Of a stretch of 64,000 bases of DNA, positions 24,095 through 33,152 are shown piece after piece. The notes under the pieces were generated by a model. The model saw only the letters and a list, made by a program, of their open reading frames with translations. It had not been told where the DNA came from and ran no database searches. Location: assembly GCA_020638365.1 (NCBI GenBank), contig JACKIQ010000005.1, forward strand, positions 70,581-134,580, read 5' to 3'. This DNA comes from Rhodospirillales bacterium. Its GTDB lineage: Bacteria; Pseudomonadota; Alphaproteobacteria; Micavibrionales; Micavibrionaceae. The first letter of the stretch is position 1, and each line of letters begins with the position of its first letter. Made by a program: the position numbers and the translations under genes.

Positions 24095-26533
24095 ATGGCC
24101 TACACAGCGACCGAAAATCTCGACATAACGTCCGCTCAGCAGGACTCCGGAACCCTTGTTCTCCAGGTTGACGGCCCTCGCCTCGAACTGCCCGACGCGA
24201 CATTCGTCAAGGATGCGGAACTCGCGCGCGACGGACAGGATCTGGTCATCGAAGGCCCCCACGGTACGGTCATCGTCGAATCCTATTTTGCTCAGACGCA
24301 CCCCCCGCTGCTATCGGCCCCGGACGGAACGGCCCTCACCCCCGATCTGGTCAGTTCTTTTATCAAAAACGCGGCGCAATACGCCGACGTGACCCCGGCC
24401 AGCGTTTCTGACGTCAGTCCGGTCGGCGCAGTTCAGGAAATCAGCGGCGAAGCCACTGTCACCCGTGCGAACGGAAAAGTCGAAATTCTAGGAGTCGGAA
24501 GCCCCATCTATCAGGGAGATATTATCGAAACAAGCGAAGACGGGGCGGTCAATATCGTCTTTGTCGACGAAAGCACGTTTGCGGTGGCCAACGACGCGCG
24601 CATGGCCATCGACGAATATGTCTTTGACCCGAAAACCAACGGCGGAGTGTCCAATTTCTCGGTCCTGAAGGGCGTATTCGTCTTCACGTCCGGCCTGATC
24701 GGACGCGACGACCCGGATGACGTAGAGATTTCAACTCCCTCCGGCTCCATAGGGATCCGCGGAACGATTATCGCCGGCAACGTCGATACGGGAGAAATCA
24801 CGGTGATCGAGGGTGCCATCGTTCTGACAAATCATCAGGGGCAGACCCTGACACTCTCGGCCGAATTCGAAACGGCGATCTTCAACGCCAGGGAAGGAAC
24901 GATCGAACTGGTCGGCCAGCTCTCCGCTCATGATGTCGGCGACCGTTACGAAAGCGTAGCCGACGTCGCAACCCAGCTCTTCTCGACGATCAGGGAAGAA
25001 GCCGGGGATAAGGGAGAAACCGAAGGCGACAAGGAATCTTCTCTCGACGACCAGATGCTCAGCGACGACATCCTTCAAACCGCCGATGACGGCGCGGACG
25101 GCGACCTGACGACCCAGCTTGTCTCAAACGCCTTTGAAGACCGCCCTCTGGCCGAGGTAATCAAGAACATCCTGACAAGCAACTCGGGCAATGAAGCCCC
25201 GACGACCCCGGCCATTGCGGTACAGGTCGAAAAATTCGCCTTCGCGGAAAACGACGCCTCCGGCGCGCCTGTCGCCCGCCTGACCGCGCAGTTCGTCGAT
25301 TTTGCAAACATTAACCTGTTCGGCCCCTCGAACAACTTCTTCGATATTGTCCGTGAAAGCGACACGAGCTTTCTTGTCTCCCTCAAACCCGGCGTATCTA
25401 TGGATTATGAGGACCCGTTCAACCTTCTCTACGTCGCCTACGACCTGAACGGCCATATCATCGCGGATTTCAGCCGCCCGGACGTCACGAACGTTATTGA
25501 ACCCGTGACCCTGACCGGAGCCGAACCCAACAATATCGGGACCAGCAACTTCTTCTCCGGCTCCAACGGGAATACGTGGATTTATGATTTCAGCAACGAA
25601 TTCGACGATCCCGAAGGCGAAATCTCTTACTACACGGTCACCGCATCCCCGAGCGGACCCGGAATCGGAAGTTTTAACTGCGGCACGGACGGTGTCATGA
25701 CGATCGGGTTGGACGGCACCGTGGACGGCAGTAATTACAACATCACCGTCAACGCGGTCAACGCCGGCGACTTCACCGTCAACAGTGTGACCATAACCTT
25801 TGACACGGTGCAGCAGGATAACATCACCGGAATCATGGCCACAGGCGGCGAAACCTTCAGTTCGTCCGGAGTGACAGCAGATACCGTAATCATAAGCTCG
25901 GATAACAACTACGCATTCACCGATTTTGGAAACGACACGATCAATATCAACGGAAACAGCAACAAGATCATGGCCGGAAACGGCAACGACACCATCAACC
26001 TCACCTCCGGCCTGAACAACTTCATCCACGGCGGCGCGGGCGGAGATAACTTCAACCTCGACGTCACGACAAATACCAAGGTCTACGGCGGAGAGGACAG
26101 CGATGTGTTCCATCTCAACACGGCGGCAGCCGTATCGGGCCTGAACCCCGGCACAATCATTGACGGCGGCAACGACAACCTGTCCGGCTCCAACCCCGGC
26201 GACGTTCTGCGGCTCGACGCGGCGGCCGGAAACATTGATTTCACGGGAATCAACGACACGATCATCAGGAATATCGAAACGGTTAAAACCGATAACGGCG
26301 TAGCCAACACCATCACCCTGAACTACACCGACGTCATCGCCATGACCGACGAGAATAACCGCCTGTTTATCAACACGGACGGCAACGACACGGTGACCTT
26401 CGTCAACGGGTCCGGCAACACCTTTTATAACTACGGCACCTACGACAATAACGGCGAAACCTATCAGGTCTACACGGACGGAGCCATAACCGTTCTGGTC
26501 GACACGCAGGCCGCGACCGTCACAGGCTTCTAA
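24095..26533 (+). CDS. FecR-domain, RTX-like surface protein
   Basis: An 812-residue protein with no classical signal peptide. Residues 1-110 resemble the retention module of type I-secreted adhesins. Residues 125-255 form a FecR domain (GEATVTRANG...GDIIETSEDGAVNIVF...STPSGSIGIRGT). After an acidic linker, beta-rich repeats and a degenerate Ca-binding RTX-like stretch (GNGNDTINL, GGAGGDNFNL, about 625-670) lead to the C terminus. This suggests type I secretion with retention in the outer membrane or an extracellular matrix role. No secretion ABC genes are in the window. AAGGGG precedes the ATG. Confidence 0.75.
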   Translation: MAYTATENLDITSAQQDSGTLVLQVDGPRLELPDATFVKDAELARDGQDLVIEGPHGTVIVESYFAQTHPPLLSAPDGTALTPDLVSSFIKNAAQYADVTPASVSDVSPVGAVQEISGEATVTRANGKVEILGVGSPIYQGDIIETSEDGAVNIVFVDESTFAVANDARMAIDEYVFDPKTNGGVSNFSVLKGVFVFTSGLIGRDDPDDVEISTPSGSIGIRGTIIAGNVDTGEITVIEGAIVLTNHQGQTLTLSAEFETAIFNAREGTIELVGQLSAHDVGDRYESVADVATQLFSTIREEAGDKGETEGDKESSLDDQMLSDDILQTADDGADGDLTTQLVSNAFEDRPLAEVIKNILTSNSGNEAPTTPAIAVQVEKFAFAENDASGAPVARLTAQFVDFANINLFGPSNNFFDIVRESDTSFLVSLKPGVSMDYEDPFNLLYVAYDLNGHIIADFSRPDVTNVIEPVTLTGAEPNNIGTSNFFSGSNGNTWIYDFSNEFDDPEGEISYYTVTASPSGPGIGSFNCGTDGVMTIGLDGTVDGSNYNITVNAVNAGDFTVNSVTITFDTVQQDNITGIMATGGETFSSSGVTADTVIISSDNNYAFTDFGNDTININGNSNKIMAGNGNDTINLTSGLNNFIHGGAGGDNFNLDVTTNTKVYGGEDSDVFHLNTAAAVSGLNPGTIIDGGNDNLSGSNPGDVLRLDAAAGNIDFTGINDTIIRNIETVKTDNGVANTITLNYTDVIAMTDENNRLFINTDGNDTVTFVNGSGNTFYNYGTYDNNGETYQVYTDGAITVLVDTQAATVTGF

Positions 26534-26563
26534 ATCAAAGAAAACCGCAGGAACAAAGCCAGC

Positions 26564-26591
26564 AATCCCCTGAAGAATCCTTCAGGGGATT
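26564..26591. terminator. 12-bp perfect hairpin between convergent genes
   Basis: AATCCCCTGAAG (26564-26575) and CTTCAGGGGATT (26580-26591) form an exact stem with a four-base loop, overlapping the stop codon of the minus-strand gene. No long T-run follows on either side, so termination is likely but not certain. Confidence 0.6.
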
Positions 26592-27150
26592 AAGTTTGCG
26601 AAAAAATGTAAAAGTAAAAACTGTAAAAAACGACCCAGCATCCTGTATTGACGATTAAAATCGCTCTCAAGTTATAGCGGATCAAGAGCGCAGATCCGAC
26701 CAATGACGCGAGGCTCGTCACCAGCAAAAATCGCACGCCCCTTGCAATCACGGTATAAAAGGCAAAGAGCGGCACAGCCAATCCCATATCCCCGGCCACC
26801 GCCGCATAAATCTTGTAGGGCACCCCGCTCAGACTTCCCGCCTGCATGACCGCCAGCGCGTTTCCTGCCCGCATCTCTTCCCCCGCACTGTCAATAAGCG
26901 CCGGGCTGATAGCCGGAACAGCATCCAGAAAAACCCGCGCCGTCGCGAAGGATTCAGAGCCGAAAACATACATCAACGCTCCCCCGGTCAAAGCTCCGGC
27001 AATCACGAACGGGATATTTTTGTAACCCTCCCCGCGGTTAACAAGAACGAGATAGGTCAACCACAGGTCAGGGACAAAAAAGAAAAACGTTGCCTCCGCA
27101 AAACCCCAGGCAAAACTGATTAGGCGTATTGCTGCAGGAGAAATTGCCAT
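26590..27150 (-). CDS. Polytopic membrane protein, VTT/DedA-like
   Basis: A 186-residue membrane protein with about five hydrophobic helices. The start at 27150 has CGAGGGA at ideal spacing, better than the frame's first ATG. The segment FAEATFFFFVPDLWLTY near 15 and a GVPYK motif near 110 resemble small YqaA/DedA-type (VTT domain) proteins, which are lipid scramblases or transporters. That family call is from memory and uncertain. It lies 60 bases upstream of... the glpK stop on the same strand, so it may be cotranscribed with glpK. Confidence 0.55.
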   Translation of the reverse strand: MAISPAAIRLISFAWGFAEATFFFFVPDLWLTYLVLVNRGEGYKNIPFVIAGALTGGALMYVFGSESFATARVFLDAVPAISPALIDSAGEEMRAGNALAVMQAGSLSGVPYKIYAAVAGDMGLAVPLFAFYTVIARGVRFLLVTSLASLVGSALLIRYNLRAILIVNTGCWVVFYSFYFYIFSQT

Positions 27151-27210
27151 AACGATCCCTCGGAACAAACAATCATCAAAAAAATAATCTAAGAAGTTTG
27201 CGAGAAAGGA

Positions 27211-28692
27211 TCAACCAATACTCTTGGCAACCGCCTTTTGCCACCCCGCATAAAGTCGGTCCGCTTCCGCACCGTCCATTTGCGGTTCACACCTATGCGC
27301 TACCCTGCGGCTGGAGGTAGCCTCATCAAGGTTGGAAAACACCCCCGCCCCGACCCCGGCAAGACAGGCCGCACCCCATGCCGTACATTCCGCCACGGCG
27401 GGAACCTCGACAGGGCGCTGCATGATATCGGCGATAAACTGCCGCACAAAACTGTTTGCCATAAGCCCGCCATCCGCCCGGATGACCGGAATGGAAAAAC
27501 CGCCATCCCGCTCCATGGCGCAAAGCAGGTCGCGTGTCTGGTACGCTTGCGCTTCCAAAACCGCCCGCACGATATGCGCCCTTTGCGTATCGCGCCCGAG
27601 ACCGCAAAGAACGCCGCGCGCATCCGGTCGCCAGTGCGGAGCGCCCAGCCCGGTAAAAGCGGGAACAAAATAAACGCCCCTTGTACCTTCAACGGAGCCA
27701 GCCAGCGCCTCGCTCTCATCCGCGCTTTTAAGAAGGCCAAGATTATCCCTCAAAAACTGTACCGCGGTCCCTGCATTGAAGATCGCCCCTTCCAGCGCGT
27801 AGGACCGGACGCCCCCCAACTGGTAAGCGACCGTTGCCAGCATCCGGCTGGGCGAATCATGGACCTCCGCTCCCGTATTCATCAGGGCAAAACACCCCGT
27901 CCCGTAGGTCGCCTTGACCGTCCCCGCCGCAAAACACCCCTGCCCGATAAGGGCCGCCTGCTGGTCTCCAGCCATTCCATAAATTGGACATTTTTGGATA
28001 TTTTTACCACCATCTAAATGGCCATATTCAGCTATATTGTCCAATATGATTGGCATAATTTCAATAGGAACGCCAAATACGTCCAATAAGTCATTATCCC
28101 ATTTTCCATCGTGAATGTTATAGAGCATCGTACGCGAGGCGTTAGTCGCATCCGTCGCGTGAACACGCCCCCCGGTCAGATGCCAGAGAAGAAAAGAATC
28201 CACCGTCCCGAATGCCAGATCCCCCGCCCGCGCTTTTTCATAAGCGCCCTCAACATGATCGAGCATCCACCTGATTTTGGTCGCTGAAAAATAAGGGTCG
28301 AGCAACAACCCTGTCTTGCGTGTGACCACCTCCTCCACCCCGGTTTCGCGAAGGGCCGCACACAGATCCGCCGTACGTCGGTCCTGCCAGACGATCGCGT
28401 TATAGACAGGCTCCCCGCTCTTCCGGTCCCAGAGAAGGGTCGTTTCGCGCTGATTGGTAATCCCCGCCGCGGCAATCCGGAGCGCGTCCCTCCCCAGATC
28501 GTCCGTAACACTGGATATAGCCCACAAGATATCGTTAAGAAGAGTTTCCGGGTCCTGCTCCACCCATCCGTCCTGCGGCGTGATCAGGGGCAGTTCCTTC
28601 TGCCGGACCGCAACGACCGCCCCTAAGCGGTCAAAAACAATCGCCCGCGAGCTGCTCGTCCCCTGGTCGATGGACAAAAGATAATCAGACAT
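27211..28692 (-). CDS. glpK: Glycerol kinase
   Basis: A 493-residue FGGY-family kinase, the normal length, phosphorylating glycerol to sn-glycerol 3-phosphate with ATP. The start at 28692 gives the conserved N terminus MSDYLLSIDQGTSSSRAIVFD. Other signatures are the RRTADLC region near 110, GTGCFALMNTG near 265 and the C-terminal GGLMANSFVRQFIAD and TAWGAACLAG. All key segments are intact. glpD lies directly upstream on the same strand, separated by 184 bases that include a double terminator, so the two genes are probably transcribed separately although they serve one pathway. Confidence 0.95.
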   Translation of the reverse strand: MSDYLLSIDQGTSSSRAIVFDRLGAVVAVRQKELPLITPQDGWVEQDPETLLNDILWAISSVTDDLGRDALRIAAAGITNQRETTLLWDRKSGEPVYNAIVWQDRRTADLCAALRETGVEEVVTRKTGLLLDPYFSATKIRWMLDHVEGAYEKARAGDLAFGTVDSFLLWHLTGGRVHATDATNASRTMLYNIHDGKWDNDLLDVFGVPIEIMPIILDNIAEYGHLDGGKNIQKCPIYGMAGDQQAALIGQGCFAAGTVKATYGTGCFALMNTGAEVHDSPSRMLATVAYQLGGVRSYALEGAIFNAGTAVQFLRDNLGLLKSADESEALAGSVEGTRGVYFVPAFTGLGAPHWRPDARGVLCGLGRDTQRAHIVRAVLEAQAYQTRDLLCAMERDGGFSIPVIRADGGLMANSFVRQFIADIMQRPVEVPAVAECTAWGAACLAGVGAGVFSNLDEATSSRRVAHRCEPQMDGAEADRLYAGWQKAVAKSIG

Positions 28693-28819
28693 AACGCATA
28701 AACTCAGACAAGTACCACGCAGACATAAACAAAAATATGAAGAAAAACCAATAAAGCTATAAAACAAAACAATTTTCCAAATAGAAAACCGTTCCGCAAA
28801 ACAGAAAATCGGAATTTTC

Positions 28820-28868
28820 AAAAAACAGGGCGGAAAAGCCCTTTAAAAAGAAACGGGTGAACACCCGC
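28820..28868 (-). terminator. Double terminator after glpD
   Basis: On the minus strand CGGGTG/CACCCG (28854-28867) followed by TTTCTTTTT, then AGGGC/GCCCT (28827-28842) followed by GTTTTTT. Both lie just past the glpD stop. Confidence 0.7.
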
Positions 28869-28876
28869 CAACAATG

Positions 28877-30385
28877 CTACAGGGTAGAAAGAACACTGGC
28901 AATATTCTCCAGCGTTTCGTCCGTGACTTTTAAACCGAGTTTTGAACGCCGCCAGAGAATATCCTCATCCGTCTGCGCCATTTCGTGATCGACAAGATAC
29001 CGTAACTCGGCCTCGTACACGTCCTGCCCGCAATAATGCCCGAGACAGGCCAGCGAATCGCCCTCCCCGACTATCCTATCCATCCGCGTACCGTACGCCT
29101 GCGCATAACGCCTGAGAACGCTGGGGGGAAGCCAGGGATAACGGGCGCACTGGCTTTCAATAAAAACGTCCAGTCCGCCCCCCCTGAAATCGCCGCCCGG
29201 CAGAGCCTGAGTGTCCGTCCAGGGATCGGTCACCACGTTAAGGAGCCCCGAAACCATATCGACAGCCCGCTCGGCCTGCGCCCTGTACGTAGTTAACTTT
29301 CCTCCGAATATTGAAATCAAAGGTAGCGGCAGCCCCTTGTGATGATAAATCTGGCAATCGCGGGATATCGCGGAAACACGTTTCTGGCCCTGCTCGACCA
29401 GCGCCCGGATACCGCTGAAGGTAAAAAGCGCATCTTCCGGCAAAACGGGCGCCTTGAACGCCATGTTATATGCCTCACAGAGATAGGCCACCTCTTCCTC
29501 GCTGGCCTCTGCATCCTTGGGATCATCGTTAAAATCAACCTCCGTAGTCCCGACCAGCGTAAAATCGTTTTCATAAGGGATAACGAAAACAACGCGCCCG
29601 TCCTTCTGCTGCAACAGATAGCTCTCCTCGCCATTAAGCTGCCGCGGCAAAATAATATGGCTGCCCTGCACCAGCCGGACACCGGGCAACTCCGGATCGC
29701 CGTCCCCCAGCCCTGTCCCCTTTAGAAAGCGGCCGACCCAAGGCCCGGTTGCATTGATGACAGCCGAGGCATGGACAGAATAATCTTTTTCCGTAAAACG
29801 GTCATGCAGGGCCACAGACCATAACTTCCCATCTTCCTGTATCCCTGTACAAATCGTGCGCAGACGGATATCCGCTCCGTTTTCCAGCGCATCAACAGCG
29901 TTCAGGACCACAAGCCGCGTATCGTCCCCCCACGCATCCGAATACACGAACCCTTTTTTGTATTCGGGCCGTAAAGGAACTCCGAAAGATTCTGACCCAA
30001 GATTTCTAATGAACCGCGAATGCGCCAGCCTGCTGCTTCCCGCAAAGAGATCGTAAAGCCAGAGACCGAGCCGAATTTTCCATATCGGTCTTTTGCCCCC
30101 CTTCCCCATCGGCAGGACAAACTCCATCCCCCGGACAAGATGCGGAGCAATGCGCAGAAGGGCTTCGCGCTCCGCAAGACTTTCGCGGACCAGCCGGAAA
30201 TTCATATGCTCAAGATACCGTAAACCGCCGTGAATAAGCTTGGTACTGGCGGATGACGTTCCGCTGCCCAGATCATCCCCTTCCACCAGAAGGACTGAAA
30301 GCCCCCGTCCAGCGGCGTCCCGGGCAATCCCCGCGCCGTTGATTCCCCCACCGATTATACATAAATCATAATGTGTATCACTCAT
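28877..30385 (-). CDS. glpD: Aerobic glycerol-3-phosphate dehydrogenase
   Basis: A 502-residue FAD enzyme that oxidises glycerol 3-phosphate to dihydroxyacetone phosphate at the inner membrane and feeds electrons to ubiquinone. The FAD-binding motif IIGGGINGAGIARDAAGRG starts near residue 9, followed by the conserved SSASTKLIHGGLRYLE near 44 and the family GTTEVDF near 275. The C-terminal 120 residues match the alpha-helical cap of GlpD. AGGAG abuts the ATG with almost no spacer, so initiation may be weak. Function with glpK gives a complete glycerol-utilisation pathway apart from uptake. Confidence 0.95.
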   Translation of the reverse strand: MSDTHYDLCIIGGGINGAGIARDAAGRGLSVLLVEGDDLGSGTSSASTKLIHGGLRYLEHMNFRLVRESLAEREALLRIAPHLVRGMEFVLPMGKGGKRPIWKIRLGLWLYDLFAGSSRLAHSRFIRNLGSESFGVPLRPEYKKGFVYSDAWGDDTRLVVLNAVDALENGADIRLRTICTGIQEDGKLWSVALHDRFTEKDYSVHASAVINATGPWVGRFLKGTGLGDGDPELPGVRLVQGSHIILPRQLNGEESYLLQQKDGRVVFVIPYENDFTLVGTTEVDFNDDPKDAEASEEEVAYLCEAYNMAFKAPVLPEDALFTFSGIRALVEQGQKRVSAISRDCQIYHHKGLPLPLISIFGGKLTTYRAQAERAVDMVSGLLNVVTDPWTDTQALPGGDFRGGGLDVFIESQCARYPWLPPSVLRRYAQAYGTRMDRIVGEGDSLACLGHYCGQDVYEAELRYLVDHEMAQTDEDILWRRSKLGLKVTDETLENIASVLSTL

Positions 30386-30483
30386 CTCCTAGCAAGACTA
30401 CATGATCGGCCGGACCCTGAAAAGCTGCCCGGACACACAAAAACCCGTGATTAAACGAGAAAAAGCCCTTGCAGAAAATCCTG

Positions 30484-30897
30484 CTACGCATCCATACCAT
30501 GACGCTGCAATATAATCCGGATTTTCGCCTCCAGTTGCGAAGCCGAAAAAGGCTTTTTGATATACCCCGTAACGCCCGAGCTTTTTGCTTCTGTTACAGA
30601 CCCCATATCCCCGCGCCCCGTAATCATCAAAAAGGGAGTGTCCATATTCACGCTGCGGACCTGACGCAAAAATTCCACCCCTGTCATCCCGGGCATATTC
30701 CAATCGCAGAGAATAAAATTAACGAGATCAAAAGCGGAATCGACAAAACTGAAAGCCTCCCTCCCGTCTGACGCTTCAAATATCTGGGTAATGCCGAGTT
30801 CTCCAAGCATGTTCCGGAGCATGGCCCGGGCCTCGTTCTGATCCTCGACAACCAGAACCTTTAAATCCTTGAAATCTGCTTTTCCTGCATATGCCAC
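30484..30897 (-). CDS. CheY-like response regulator
   Basis: A 137-residue single receiver domain: VVEDQNEARAML near 16, phospho-Asp in LCDWNMPGMTG near 63, Thr in MITGRG near 92 and Lys in YIKKPF near 113. No output domain. It lies 30 bases downstream of the hybrid kinase at 30928-32976 on the same strand and is presumably its partner or a phosphorelay shuttle. Confidence 0.85.
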   Translation of the reverse strand: MAYAGKADFKDLKVLVVEDQNEARAMLRNMLGELGITQIFEASDGREAFSFVDSAFDLVNFILCDWNMPGMTGVEFLRQVRSVNMDTPFLMITGRGDMGSVTEAKSSGVTGYIKKPFSASQLEAKIRIILQRHGMDA

Positions 30898-30927
30898 AAT
30901 TACACCTCTAAAAAAATATAAAAAAAA

Positions 30928-32976
30928 TCAATGAACTCTGTCAGAAGTAGAAACCCAGTGCGGCTTGACCTCTTCCTCCGCGACACCTCCCTCCTCTGAA
31001 GAAGTGCTGTGGATGACGGAATGGAGGGTTCTGGCCAGCCGTTCGTAATCTATTGGTTTAGGCATGAAAACAGCGTCATCTGGAACCTCCACCGGCGCCA
31101 TATCGCCGCTGTTGGGATAACCGCTCATAAAAATCACCTTGGTGTCCGGACGCAAAGAGCATAACAACCCGGCCAGCTTGACACCGTTCATTTCCGGCAT
31201 GACCACATCGGAAAGCAGGATATCAATATCGCCGTCGTAATCATCCTGAACGAGTAAAGCCTCGTTCCCGTTAGAAGCCTGCAAAACCGTGGCCTCCATT
31301 TGCACAAGCATCTCGCAGACGATCTCGCGCAATTCAGGCTCGTCCTCGGCAACCAGAACGGTCACGCCCCTGAGCTTGAGAGTGGAGGGATCGCTGACAT
31401 CCCCTGTAATCTTGCGGGAAACTTCTGCTTTGGTCCGGGGAAGATAGAGCGCAAAACTTGCCCCCTCTCCCTTGCGCGAATCAACATGAAGAGCACCTCC
31501 CATTTCACTGACCAGCCCGTAAACGATGGAAAGCCCCAGCCCAGTTCCCTTACCCTGCGGTTTCGTCGTGAAAAATGGATCGAAAATCCGCTCGATAATT
31601 TTCTGGTCCATGCCCTCCCCGGTATCGCTCACCCGCAACTCGACGAAAGCGCTCCCGTCAAGCTGCTTTCTGACCCGCTCAGGAAGGGCTTCGCGCGGGC
31701 AACCGCTGACCTCTATCGTCAGGCTTCCCCCGTCCGGCATCGCATCGCGGGCGTTGACAACCAGATTCATAAGAACCTGGGCCAGCGAGTTCTCGGATGC
31801 GGCAACACGCAGGTTCCGGTCGACCACGGTGACGCTGAAACGAACAGACGCGTTAACTAGCGGGGCGAGCAGGATTTTTTGACCTTCTATAAACTCGCCA
31901 AGATCCAGAACACTCCGGGAAACGACTTTATGCCGGCTGAATGTCAGCATTTTTCCCGTAAGTGCAGCCCCCCTCTTGGCGGCTGCCTGTATTCGCTGTA
32001 AATACTGCTCCGCTTCAGACTCCTTCTCGACTTTTTTGGCGGCCATCATCGAAAAACCGTCAATGATGGACAGGATGTTATTGAAGTCGTGAGCCACCCC
32101 GCCCGCCAGCTTTCCTAGAGCCTCCAGCTTCTGGGCTTGATAGGCCTCGGCTTCCCGGTTTTTCAGTTCTGTTGTCTCCGAAAAAACCCCGACAAAAAGA
32201 TCCGGGCGCCCACGCCCATCCTGAATGACGGAAATTTTCAGGCTAAACCACCGCCAAAACGCCCTGGACCTCACGGAAAACTCGATCTCTCCGTCATTCT
32301 TGGTTATGGAGGCTCCAAGCAAATGCTCGGTAATGGAATCGTTGCCGACCAGATTCGACAAATCCCCCCACCCGCACCGCAAGACCGCCTGATAATTTAG
32401 ATTAAAAAAACCGCAAAACGAGCTGTTTGCAAAAATAATTGGCGCCCCGACAACCTTGGCGTCAGCAACAACGATACCATTCGTTGCGGATTGCATGGCC
32501 TTTTGGAGTCGGAAGTTGTTTTTGTTCAAGGACAAAAGATGGTCTTCCCGCGCCTTGTCGCGGCTGAAGTCCACCACGACAAAAAGCGTGTTGCCGTCCC
32601 CCGATGCCTTGGCCTCCACCAAGCGCAACGCGCCGGACGCTACAGAAACAACCTCCCTGAATGTAACCTGGGCGTCGCCATTTTCTGTCTGCCCAAGTGC
32701 ATTCTTTAAACTTTCGTCACAATCCACGGAATGATCGTAAAGATAATCTATAAAGTGCGAGAGAGTAAGGTAAGACCCTTCCGGTTTCTTGGCATCTAGA
32801 TCGGGAAGCAGTTCACGGGCCACGCGATTGGCAAAAAGAAAGCGCCCGCCCTTGTCAAAAAGAATCTGCCCGAAAGAATAATGATCCAGCGCATCTTCAA
32901 GGGCCTGCTGGACGGAACCCCGTCCGTCCGCAACCTTGCCGCCGAAACTCAATATTTTTCGAAACGAAAAAGACAT
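30928..32976 (-). CDS. CckA-like PAS hybrid histidine kinase
   Basis: A 682-residue kinase. Two PAS-like regions (about 30-130 and 155-285) precede the kinase core: phospho-His in GGVAHDFNNILS near 300, NLVVNARDAMPDGG near 408, DTGEGMD and GTGLGLSIVYG near 455-485. A receiver domain (about 540-655) has AEDEPELR and LLSDVVMPEMNG with Lys in MPKPI. The layout matches CckA, the alphaproteobacterial cell-cycle kinase that phosphorylates ChpT and so CtrA and CpdR. Unlike typical CckA no N-terminal membrane segments are seen, so it may be a paralogue. A cpdR gene occurs eight kilobases away. Confidence 0.85.
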   Translation of the reverse strand: MSFSFRKILSFGGKVADGRGSVQQALEDALDHYSFGQILFDKGGRFLFANRVARELLPDLDAKKPEGSYLTLSHFIDYLYDHSVDCDESLKNALGQTENGDAQVTFREVVSVASGALRLVEAKASGDGNTLFVVVDFSRDKAREDHLLSLNKNNFRLQKAMQSATNGIVVADAKVVGAPIIFANSSFCGFFNLNYQAVLRCGWGDLSNLVGNDSITEHLLGASITKNDGEIEFSVRSRAFWRWFSLKISVIQDGRGRPDLFVGVFSETTELKNREAEAYQAQKLEALGKLAGGVAHDFNNILSIIDGFSMMAAKKVEKESEAEQYLQRIQAAAKRGAALTGKMLTFSRHKVVSRSVLDLGEFIEGQKILLAPLVNASVRFSVTVVDRNLRVAASENSLAQVLMNLVVNARDAMPDGGSLTIEVSGCPREALPERVRKQLDGSAFVELRVSDTGEGMDQKIIERIFDPFFTTKPQGKGTGLGLSIVYGLVSEMGGALHVDSRKGEGASFALYLPRTKAEVSRKITGDVSDPSTLKLRGVTVLVAEDEPELREIVCEMLVQMEATVLQASNGNEALLVQDDYDGDIDILLSDVVMPEMNGVKLAGLLCSLRPDTKVIFMSGYPNSGDMAPVEVPDDAVFMPKPIDYERLARTLHSVIHSTSSEEGGVAEEEVKPHWVSTSDRVH

Positions 32977-33152
32977 GGGAAAAATGAAAAAAGCAAAAAA
33001 ACACTACCTTGAATTGAAATATAAAAAAACGAACCGGACAAGTCCTTTGTGCTGATTACATACGCAGGTATATCGGAAAAATGTATAATTCGATTCGGAT
33101 TTGAGATACTGTAGAATCAAGAAAATTCTCGCGTTATCCAGAAAATACTCAC

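Noticed and set aside
25124..26113. 329-codon antisense ORF in the FecR gene
   Set aside because: Arises from the biased codon use of the repeats on the other strand; no motif or ribosome site.
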